A stretch of 6,298 nt of DNA, taken from the NCBI GenBank assembly GCA_910587735.1, contig CAJUNT010000065.1, forward strand, positions 1 to 6,298, written 5' to 3'. Below are positions 1 to 4,242 of the stretch, piece after piece (within the stretch, counting starts at the first letter, position 1; every line of letters begins with the position of its first letter). The translations under genes and the position numbers were made by a program. The notes under the pieces are model-generated. The model worked only from the letters and a program-made list of their open reading frames with translations. It was not told the DNA's origin and did no database searches. Source of the stretch: an uncultured Clostridia bacterium (lineage in GTDB: Bacteria > Bacillota > Clostridia > Lachnospirales > Anaerotignaceae).

Positions 1-83
1 ATTTTATTAAAGAATATTTTATATTTGTGGGCGTTGCCCACACCCACAAACTTTTCCCCTAAAAAGTTTGACAAAAAACTTTA
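1..83 (+). repeat. Direct repeat copy 1 (partner at 263-345)
   Basis: Positions 1-55 are identical to 263-317. After a 6-base divergent patch (CCCCTA against TTGAAA), 62-83 are identical to 324-345. The alignment is ungapped with a constant offset of 262 bases. The copy holds an AT-rich lead-in followed by the GTGGGC/GCCCAC and AAACTTTT/AAAAGTTT inverted repeats. Because the identity starts at the first base of the window, the repeat probably extends further upstream. Confidence 0.95.
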
Positions 84-95
84 CTTTTTGCGAAC
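24..95 (+). repeat. Palindromic intergenic element, forward copy F1
   Basis: Arms seen in order: GTGGGC (27-32), loop GTT, GCCCAC (36-41), then a second CCCAC (43-47), so the first arm can pair with either. TTTGTGGG (24-31) pairs with CCCACAAA (43-50) as the alternative. Next come CAAACTTTT (47-55) and AAAAGTTTG (62-70), followed by another AAACTTT (76-82) that can also pair with the AAAGTTT arm. The element ends with TTGCGAAC (88-95). The layout of alternating, mutually exclusive arms suggests a folded RNA or a mobile palindromic repeat. Similar GCGTTGC or GCGCTGC-centred intergenic repeats are, to my recollection, common in Clostridia; the exact family is not one I can name. Confidence 0.75.
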
Positions 96-122
96 ACAAT
101 TATAATGAAAGTTTTTAATTTC

Positions 123-212
123 GTTCGCAACAAGGAAAACGAAGTTTTCCTATAAAAGTTTTGCCCCGCTTTTTCAAAAGCGGGTGAGAGTTTGAGAGCA
201 ACGCTCTCAAGG
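123..212 (-). repeat. Palindromic intergenic element, reverse copy R
   Basis: Read on the minus strand this has the same plan as F1. TTGAGAGC (210-203), loop GTT and GCTCTCAA (199-192) are followed by a second CTCTC. Then CCCGCTTTT and AAAAGCGGG form the hairpin at 165-184, followed by GCAAAACTTTT and ending at TTGCGAAC (130-123). It carries one extra hairpin, AGGAAAAC/GTTTTCCT, at 133-151. The GCGTTGC core and the TTGCGAAC end match the forward copies while the arms differ in a paired way. F1 and R meet tail to tail, so TTGCGAAC (88-95) and GTTCGCAA (123-130) are themselves inverted repeats. Confidence 0.7.
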
Positions 213-230
213 TTTTAACAAAACAATATT

Positions 231-274
231 ATTTTTAATAATTTTAGTAAAAGATTTTAATAATTTTATTAAAG
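231..274. repeat. AT-rich short tandem repeat
   Basis: TTTTAATAATTTTA occurs exactly at 233-246 and 255-268, a 22-base period with similar flanks (GTAAAAG and TTAAAG). The second unit runs straight into the 263-345 repeat copy, so the lead-in at positions 1-12 may be the end of the same kind of tandem. No function is visible. Confidence 0.6.
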
Positions 275-345
275 AATATTTTATATTTGTGGGCGTTGCC
301 CACACCCACAAACTTTTTTGAAAAAAAGTTTGACAAAAAACTTTA
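263..345 (+). repeat. Direct repeat copy 2 (partner at 1-83)
   Basis: This is the second copy of the 83-base block, 262 bases downstream of the first, differing only in the small patch at 318-323. The patch lies in the loop of the AAACTTTT/AAAAGTTT hairpin, where change would be tolerated by a folded structure. Similarity continues more loosely after the block through TTTTGCGAAC, with different bases beyond it. Confidence 0.95.
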
Positions 346-358
346 TCTTTTGCGAACG
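286..358 (+). repeat. Palindromic intergenic element, forward copy F2
   Basis: Same plan as F1: GTGGGC (289-294), GTT, GCCCAC (298-303), second CCCAC (305-309), CAAACTTTTTT (309-319) against AAAAAAGTTTG (322-332), a third AAACTTT (338-344), and the TTGCGAAC end. It finishes fewer than 40 bases before the spoIIIAG ribosome site, so a transcript entering spoIIIAG from upstream would carry it in the untranslated leader. Confidence 0.75.
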
Positions 359-395
359 CAGTTTTAATGGCAACTTTATTTTTTTATATACAAAA

Positions 396-401
396 GAGGT
401 G
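396..401 (+). promoter_or_regulatory. Ribosome binding site fixing the TTG start of spoIIIAG
   Basis: GAGGTG lies 7 bases before TTG at 409. No comparable site precedes the next in-frame ATG at 466, which would start at residue 20 and remove the basic cytoplasmic N-terminus. Confidence 0.75.
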
Positions 402-408
402 AATATAC

Positions 409-984
409 TTGGGAAAAAAGAATTGGGCAAAAGAATTATTTCGCCCTGAGAATAAAAAAGCACGCATGAATTTATTTACAGCGTTTTTAATAGGAATATT
501 ACTTCTTTTAATGAATCATGTTTTTTTTAAACCATCAGAAAATCAAACAGAAATAGAATCAGAGCAACAAACAGAACAGACAGAACAAACAGAACAAAAA
601 CAATATCATATAGAACAGGAAATTGAAAAAAGATTGGAAAATATTTTCTCGAATATGGAGGGGGTAGGACAAGTAAAAGTGATGGTAACAATGAAAAATA
701 CAAAAGCATCTGTATTAGCAAAAGAAGAAAGAAAAGAATATTCTTTTACGGAAGAAGGAAAAAAAATACAGTCACAGAAAGAAGAAAATACAATAGTTAT
801 GACAGAAGATAACAGAGGTACTAGAACACCTGTTATTGTACAGGAAAAAATGCCCGAAATAGAAGGTATTGTGATTGTAGCAGAAGGAGGAGAAGATGCA
901 CGAATTGCGCAAATGCTTTCGGAAGCATCACAAGCACTACTGAATGTACCTGCACATAAAGTCGCAGTATTAAAAATGAAATGA
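409..984 (+). CDS. spoIIIAG: Stage III sporulation protein AG
   Basis: SpoIIIAG is a mother-cell protein that forms a ring in the outer forespore membrane as part of the SpoIIIA-SpoIIQ channel, needed for late forespore gene activity. The 191 residues fit: a basic N-terminus (MGKKNW, then FRPENKKAR), one membrane segment at about 21-39, an acidic and glutamine-rich linker (41-66) with TEQ three times at 55-63, and a ring-building domain (about 67-191). Recognisable family segments are the EKRLENIFSNMEGVG stretch (73-87) and the PEIEGIVIVAEGG stretch (149-161), with PAHKVAVLKMK at the end. It is somewhat shorter than the B. subtilis protein (about 229 residues). The TTG start is supported by GAGGTG 7 bases upstream and by the usual MGKKNW opening. 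spoIIIAH follows after 13 bases. spoIIIAF, normally just upstream, is not visible: at least 408 non-coding, repeat-filled bases lie there instead. Confidence 0.95.
   Translation: MGKKNWAKELFRPENKKARMNLFTAFLIGILLLLMNHVFFKPSENQTEIESEQQTEQTEQTEQKQYHIEQEIEKRLENIFSNMEGVGQVKVMVTMKNTKASVLAKEERKEYSFTEEGKKIQSQKEENTIVMTEDNRGTRTPVIVQEKMPEIEGIVIVAEGGEDARIAQMLSEASQALLNVPAHKVAVLKMK
571..597 (+). repeat. Three 9-bp tandem units inside spoIIIAG
   Basis: ACAGAACAG, ACAGAACAA and ACAGAACAA run head to tail and encode TEQ three times (residues 55-63) in the linker after the membrane segment. Such in-frame units can change copy number by slippage without breaking the frame. Confidence 0.85.
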
Positions 985-997
985 GGAGGAAAAAAAT

Positions 998-1678
998 ATG
1001 TTTGTAGTAAAAAGAAATCAAGTTATTGTAACAGCATTAGCAGTTATGGTTGCCGTTGCAGGTTATTTGAATTTTACAGAAAGCAGAGCAAGTGAAGGAA
1101 CAAAAACAGCAATGTCATTAAATGAAGAAGGGGACGCTATGGCATTATTAGACGATTTTTCTGTACTGCCTGATACAGACCCCTCAGAAATGGCAAAGGG
1201 AAATATGGAAGATTTAGACCCTATTACAGCAGAATTAAATGTAGCAGAGGCATCTACTACAACAGGAGATGGCGCAGCAGTTTTTGTAAATGCAGAAGAA
1301 AATACAAATACAGTAAGTGCATCAACTTTTTTTGCAGAGGCAAAACTAGACAGAGAGCAAGCAAGAGCAAAACAAAAAGATATGCTTACAGAAATGATGA
1401 ATAATGAAAGTGTAGACGGAGAACAAAAAGCCGCTTGCGCTGACAATATGCTTGAACTGCAAAAAAGAATTGAAAAAGAAACAGCAGCAGAAGCTATGAT
1501 TGAATCTAAGGGATTTAAAGAAGCATATGTTCGCATTGATGATGAAACAGTAGATGTTGTAGTGGATAAACAAGAATTGACAGATGCAGAAATTGCACAA
1601 ATAGAAGATATTGTGAAAAGAAAAACAGGTTTTGAAGCAGACAAAATTAGAATCAGCCCTTTAAAACCATCTAAATAA
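998..1678 (+). CDS. spoIIIAH: Stage III sporulation protein AH
   Basis: SpoIIIAH sits in the mother-cell membrane around the forespore and binds SpoIIQ from the forespore side, joining the two membranes into a channel-like complex and helping engulfment. The 226 residues (B. subtilis about 218) show a short basic N-terminus (VVKRNQ), one membrane segment at about 8-24, a long acidic, low-complexity linker (about 30-112), and a C-terminal YscJ/FliF-like ring-building domain (about 113-222). The family stretch runs from DREQARAKQKDML (118-130) through AEAMIESKGFKEAYV (165-178) to VDVVVDKQELTDAEIAQI (185-202). AGGAGG at 984-989 overlaps the last base of spoIIIAG and lies 8 bases before the ATG, so the two genes are cotranscribed and probably translationally linked. 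A terminator follows, making this the last gene of the operon. Confidence 0.96.
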   Translation: MFVVKRNQVIVTALAVMVAVAGYLNFTESRASEGTKTAMSLNEEGDAMALLDDFSVLPDTDPSEMAKGNMEDLDPITAELNVAEASTTTGDGAAVFVNAEENTNTVSASTFFAEAKLDREQARAKQKDMLTEMMNNESVDGEQKAACADNMLELQKRIEKETAAEAMIESKGFKEAYVRIDDETVDVVVDKQELTDAEIAQIEDIVKRKTGFEADKIRISPLKPSK

Positions 1679-1693
1679 TACATAAATTAATAT

Positions 1694-1745
1694 GCACTCC
1701 CATATAATGCAAAAATAATAAAAGTGTTATAAGGGGGTGCTTTTT
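1694..1745 (+). terminator. Terminator after spoIIIAH
   Basis: GCACTCCC (1694-1701) pairs with GGGGGTGC (1733-1740), 8 pairs including one G-U, around a 31-base loop, and is followed directly by TTTTTAT. It starts 15 bases after the spoIIIAH stop. The long loop makes it less than ideal, but the position and T-run fit the end of the spoIIIA operon. Confidence 0.65.
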
Positions 1746-1772
1746 ATAATAAAAAATTTTATATTTTTGTAT

Positions 1773-1826
1773 AAAAAAATCACTCATTAAAAAAATACAG
1801 AACGTTTCTATAAATTCAAGAGTGAT
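1773..1826 (-). terminator. Probable terminator for sepF
   Basis: On the minus strand ATCACTC (1826-1820) pairs with GAGTGAT (1785-1779), followed by a run of T (1779-1773). The 34-base loop contains a smaller AGAA/TTCT hairpin. It lies about 140 bases beyond the sepF stop and faces the spoIIIAH terminator, as expected between converging genes. Confidence 0.45.
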
Positions 1827-1929
1827 GTTAATTCCCCTTATTTTGTTTTTGTTCCTTTTTTAACAACAAATATCTCTCTTTTTTTTACATAATTTAATAT
1901 AATACTTTTTCTTTTGCTAATATAGCGAT

Positions 1930-1977
1930 TTTTTATGCATTGCAAATTATAATATTGTTTTTATTTTTATGCATTGC
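1930..1977. repeat. 14-bp direct repeat at the sepF 3' end
   Basis: TTTTTATGCATTGC occurs at 1930-1943 and again at 1964-1977. The second copy contains the stop and last codons of sepF (Asn-Ala-stop). The 34-base period suggests a small local duplication of the gene end. Confidence 0.7.
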
Positions 1978-2455
1978 TTGCCCAAGGAAGTACTTCTTTT
2001 ATTTTTTCTTTCCATTCCCCAGAAACTTCTATATTTTGAGGTGCAATTACAAAAATACCATTTGCAACTTTTTGTATACTTCCCTCTAAAGAATAGCAAG
2101 TTCCACTTAAAAAGTCCATAATTCTTTGAGCAACTTGATATTGTACTTGTTCTAAATTGATAACAACTGGTTTTCCCTCTTTTATGTGGTCAGTAATTTT
2201 TTGAGCATCTTCATAACAAACAGGCTGTAGAATGACTAACTGCATTTTTGTATTTGTGTTAATATGATACACATTAGAATTTTTTCTATTATTTGATGAA
2301 GTTTTGTTTGAATAACGTTCAGATTCTTTTTTTAATGGTGTAGTTTGTGTTTGTTCCATTTCCTCTTCATCATAATCTTCTTCTTCATAATATTCTTCGT
2401 CACCATCATATTCATCAAACATTAGCCCTCTTAATTTATCAAATATTTTTGGCAC
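1967..2455 (-). CDS. sepF: Cell division protein SepF
   Basis: SepF anchors FtsZ filaments to the membrane and shapes the division septum in Gram-positive bacteria. The 162 residues have the family layout: a short amphipathic N-terminal helix for membrane binding (PKIFDKLRGLMF, 2-13), a highly acidic linker (14-34) passing into a polar linker (35-69), then the globular SepF/DUF552 domain (about 70-147). Family segments are QPVCYEDAQKITDHI (77-91), KPVVINLE (95-102), AQRIMDFLSGT (109-119), and GSIQKVANGIFVIAPQNIEVSG (125-146). B. subtilis SepF has about 152 residues. The GTG start is chosen because it opens the conserved PKIFDK helix and AGGAGG lies 10 bases upstream; the nearer ATG is out of frame. 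In many Firmicutes sepF lies with ylm genes near ftsZ; here it stands alone with its own promoter and converges on spoIIIAH. Confidence 0.95.
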   Translation of the reverse strand: MPKIFDKLRGLMFDEYDGDEEYYEEEDYDEEEMEQTQTTPLKKESERYSNKTSSNNRKNSNVYHINTNTKMQLVILQPVCYEDAQKITDHIKEGKPVVINLEQVQYQVAQRIMDFLSGTCYSLEGSIQKVANGIFVIAPQNIEVSGEWKEKIKEVLPWASNA

Positions 2456-2465
2456 GTTTCATTTT

Positions 2466-2471
2466 CCTCCT
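2466..2471 (-). promoter_or_regulatory. Ribosome binding site of sepF with two possible starts
   Basis: AGGAGG on the minus strand is 10 bases from the GTG at 2455 and only 3 bases from an out-of-frame ATG at 2462. The ATG frame ends after seven codons inside sepF, so the GTG must be the real start, despite its long spacing. Confidence 0.7.
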
Positions 2472-2491
2472 TGTAGTACATTGCATAATCA

Positions 2492-2515
2492 CACTATGTC
2501 CACTCTAGTATAGTG
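2492..2515. promoter_or_regulatory. Inverted repeat overlapping the sepF -10 box
   Basis: CACTAT (2492-2497) and ATAGTG (2510-2515) form an inverted repeat with a 12-base centre. It covers the -10 box (2507-2512) and the likely transcription start, a typical operator position, although the arms are only 6 bases and chance is possible. Confidence 0.3.
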
Positions 2516-2535
2516 AAAATTATTACTTTTTTCAA
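2507..2535 (-). promoter_or_regulatory. Sigma-A type promoter for sepF
   Basis: On the minus strand TTGAAA (2535-2530) and TATACT (2512-2507) are separated by exactly 17 bases. Each box matches the vegetative consensus at 5 of 6 positions. The start site would be near 2500, giving a leader of about 45 bases to the GTG. Together with the rtcB terminator this makes sepF a separate transcription unit. Confidence 0.65.
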
Positions 2536-2652
2536 CATTATTTACCAAATTTATTCAAAAAACTGATTGGTTATTTTTAAAAACAATTATTTTAAGTCAT
2601 AATTTATATAATTTATTTGATTTACATCACATTTTATAATGTAAAATGTTAA

Positions 2653-2691
2653 TGAAAAACAAACAAGACCATCAAATTTATTTGATGGTCT
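2653..2691 (-). terminator. Terminator after rtcB
   Basis: AGACCATCAAAT (2666-2677) and ATTTGATGGTCT (2680-2691) form a near-perfect 12-bp stem. On the minus strand it begins 10 bases after the rtcB stop and is followed by a T-rich run, TGTTTGTTTTTC (2665-2654). The apex must open by a pair or two to give a loop. Confidence 0.85.
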
Positions 2692-2701
2692 GATAATAAA
2701 A

Positions 2702-3907
2702 TCAATATTCTCCTGCTTTAAAATTGTATATTGGTTTTATCACATCAACAATTTCAACAGTATCTCCAATATTATTTACAATATCCTCCATATTTTTGTA
2801 TGCCATAGGACATTCGTCCAATGTATCTTTTCCTATGGAAGTAGTATAAATACCGTCCATTTGTTTTTGAAATTCTGATACAGTAAAAGACTGTTTTGCG
2901 ACAGTACGGCTCATCAATCGTCCTGCGCCATGAGGTGCGGAATAATTCCAGTCTGCATTGCCCTTACCTATACATATTAAAGAGCCATCTCTCATATTGA
3001 TAGGTATGAGCAGTTTTTCATTTTTTTGAGCAGATACAGCACCTTTTCTCAATATCATATTGTCTGTATCAATATAATTGTGTATTGTTGTAAACTGTTC
3101 TGTAATATGCAATTTCATTCCTTTTACAATTTCATATATCATTGCTTTTCTGTTCCACAATGCAAAATTTTGTATAATTTTCATATCATGTATATATTGT
3201 TCAAACAAATCCCCTGTCACATATGCAAGCTGTTTCGGTATAGATGTTGTTTTTGTATTTTTTAATGTAGTAATGCTTTTTTGTATTTCTTTTGTTTTTC
3301 CTTGTGCTTTTAATGTTGCAATCAATTCATCAATATCTTTTTTAGAACAACCATTTAATGCTTTATATCCTTCCATTTGATAATAATTTGCAACTTCCAG
3401 TCCTAAGTGTCTGCTTCCAGAATGTACCACAATATAAATATTCCCTTTGCTATCTTTGTTTGCCTCAATAAAGTGATTTCCTCCGCCTAATGTTCCTAGA
3501 CTTTTTTCTGCTTTTAGTGCATTGATATGGTCATAGCAGTAAAGCAGTTCCAAATGTACTTTATCTATATAACTATGCGCTTTTTCTCTTATGCTAAATC
3601 CAGAAGGTATTTTTTGATATATTAGTTTATCCAATTTCTGTAATTCAATATGTTTTTCTTTTATTTGTATTGTTTCCATGCCACAACCAATATCTACGCC
3701 TACTAAATTTGGTACAATTTTATCTGTAATTGTCATAGTTGTGCCAACAGTACAGCCAGCACCAGCATGCACATCAGGCATGAGTCTAATTTTGCTATCA
3801 GAAACAAATTGCTGATTTAACAAAAGTATAATTTGAGAAATAGATGTTTCATCTACAACATCTGTAAAAATTTTTGCTGTATTATATTTTCCTTTTAATT
3901 CTATCAT
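2702..3907 (-). CDS. rtcB: RNA-splicing ligase RtcB family protein
   Basis: RtcB joins RNA ends bearing a 2',3'-cyclic phosphate or 3'-phosphate to a 5'-hydroxyl, using GTP and Mn2+ through a histidine-GMP intermediate. In bacteria it serves RNA repair. The 401 residues are a full-length protein of the shorter bacterial type. Active-site motifs are all visible: MPDVHAG (43-49), GVDIGCGM (70-77) with Cys75 as a metal ligand, GGGNHFIE (141-148), VHSGSRHLG (161-169), TIHNY (274-278), RKGA (287-290), and APHGAGRLMSR (324-334), where His326 matches the histidine that takes up GMP. DECPMAYK (364-371) is the usual C-terminal motif. The start is the ATG 4 bases after AGGAGG, a short spacing, but it gives the expected MIELKGKYNTAK opening. 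No archease or cyclase gene is adjacent. A 23-codon ORF ends inside the ribosome site, so translation of the two is probably coupled. Confidence 0.96.
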   Translation of the reverse strand: MIELKGKYNTAKIFTDVVDETSISQIILLLNQQFVSDSKIRLMPDVHAGAGCTVGTTMTITDKIVPNLVGVDIGCGMETIQIKEKHIELQKLDKLIYQKIPSGFSIREKAHSYIDKVHLELLYCYDHINALKAEKSLGTLGGGNHFIEANKDSKGNIYIVVHSGSRHLGLEVANYYQMEGYKALNGCSKKDIDELIATLKAQGKTKEIQKSITTLKNTKTTSIPKQLAYVTGDLFEQYIHDMKIIQNFALWNRKAMIYEIVKGMKLHITEQFTTIHNYIDTDNMILRKGAVSAQKNEKLLIPINMRDGSLICIGKGNADWNYSAPHGAGRLMSRTVAKQSFTVSEFQKQMDGIYTTSIGKDTLDECPMAYKNMEDIVNNIGDTVEIVDVIKPIYNFKAGEY

Positions 3908-3915
3908 ATTGCCTC

Positions 3916-3987
3916 CTAAATAATAATGTTATAATCAATATTTTTCTCTATTTGATATTTTTTTTGTTTTATTTTTTTCATGAACAT
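3916..3987 (-). CDS. Small basic 23-residue ORF upstream of rtcB
   Basis: I do not recognise this peptide. It starts ATG TTC ATG with AAGGAGG (4002-3996) 8 bases upstream, the best-spaced ribosome site in the window, and ends at TAG (3918-3916). The stop overlaps the AGGAGG of rtcB (3917-3912). The peptide is lysine-rich in its first half (MFMKKIKQKK) and ends in hydrophobic isoleucines (DYNIII); it has no clear membrane segment. The arrangement fits a leader peptide whose translation delivers ribosomes to rtcB, or a real small protein of an RNA-repair operon. The AT-rich composition alone could yield lysine and isoleucine codons, so the strength of the case is the ribosome site and the overlap, not the peptide sequence. 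Confidence 0.5.
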   Translation of the reverse strand: MFMKKIKQKKYQIEKNIDYNIII

Positions 3988-4034
3988 ATAAAATTCCTCC
4001 TTAAAATTTAATAAAAAATGATAGATATTATATT

Positions 4035-4061
4035 TATTATATCAATTTTAATGATATAATA
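4035..4061. promoter_or_regulatory. 10-bp perfect inverted repeat between divergent genes
   Basis: TATTATATCA (4035-4044) and TGATATAATA (4052-4061) are perfect inverted repeats around AATTTTA. Each arm contains TATAAT reading outward, one toward rtcB (4041-4036) and one toward the hydrogenase gene (4055-4060). It could be an operator or a symmetric divergent promoter core. AT-richness raises the chance of random symmetry, but 10 perfect pairs is notable. Confidence 0.45.
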
Positions 4062-4064
4062 CAA
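4036..4064 (-). promoter_or_regulatory. Candidate promoter for the small ORF and rtcB
   Basis: On the minus strand a perfect TATAAT (4041-4036) follows TTGTAT (4064-4059) with a 17-base spacer. The -35 box is weak (TTG only). The start site would be near 4029, giving a leader of about 40 bases to the small ORF. Confidence 0.5.
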
Positions 4065-4153
4065 ATATTTTTATTATAAATTGTTTATATTGTTATAAAA
4101 TAAAAGCACTATTAATTAAAAAAGAAACATATATAAAAAGTAACAAAAAAAGC

Positions 4154-4182
4154 TATTATTTTACTATAAAATAGTATATAAT
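4154..4182 (+). promoter_or_regulatory. Candidate promoter for the hydrogenase-chemoreceptor gene
   Basis: A perfect TATAAT (4177-4182) lies about 60 bases before the ATG. No good -35 box sits 16-18 bases upstream (TATTAT at 4154-4159). The palindrome ACTAT-AAA-ATAGT (4163-4175) is directly upstream and might bind a regulator. I see no motility-type sigma-D promoter. Confidence 0.35.
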
Positions 4183-4204
4183 GATACATATTATGATAAT
4201 GAAT

Positions 4205-4220
4205 TGCATTAAGAAATGCA
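4205..4220 (+). promoter_or_regulatory. Small leader hairpin before the hydrogenase-chemoreceptor gene
   Basis: TGCATT (4205-4210), loop AAGA, AATGCA (4215-4220) form a 6-bp hairpin 10 bases before AGGTG (4231-4235), the ribosome site, which is itself 7 bases from the ATG. It may affect initiation or simply be chance in AT-rich sequence. Confidence 0.3.
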
Positions 4221-4242
4221 AAAAAAGGATAGGTGATACAGT

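Noticed and set aside
68..106. TTGACA (68-73) and TATAAT (101-106) as a sigma-A promoter inside repeat copy F1
   Set aside because: The spacer is 27 bases, far too long, and TTGACA belongs to the repeated arm. In copy F2 the same TTGACA (330-335) has no -10 box at a usable distance.
1..360. CRISPR array
   Set aside because: The repeats are palindromic, of two orientations, 262 bases apart, and lack regular spacers of unique sequence.
363..400. Sigma-E promoter directly before spoIIIAG (TATACAAA near 386-394)
   Set aside because: The -10-like box would put the transcript start at the ribosome site, and no matching -35 is seen.
281..463. Minus-strand reading frame across repeat F2 and the start of spoIIIAG
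   Set aside because: It lies over hairpin repeats and a confident gene, has no ribosome site, and its composition follows the AT-rich repeats.
1063..1683. 206-residue minus-strand frame opposite spoIIIAH
   Set aside because: It is the antisense shadow of spoIIIAH, rich in serine and phenylalanine as expected from the reverse of acidic and alanine codons.
2439..2462. Seven-codon ORF from ATG 2462 as a real gene
   Set aside because: It is very short, only 3 bases from the ribosome site and inside the sepF start; kept only as a possible decoy start.
3026..3380. Plus-strand frames opposite rtcB
   Set aside because: Antisense shadows of a gene whose active-site motifs are all intact; no ribosome sites.
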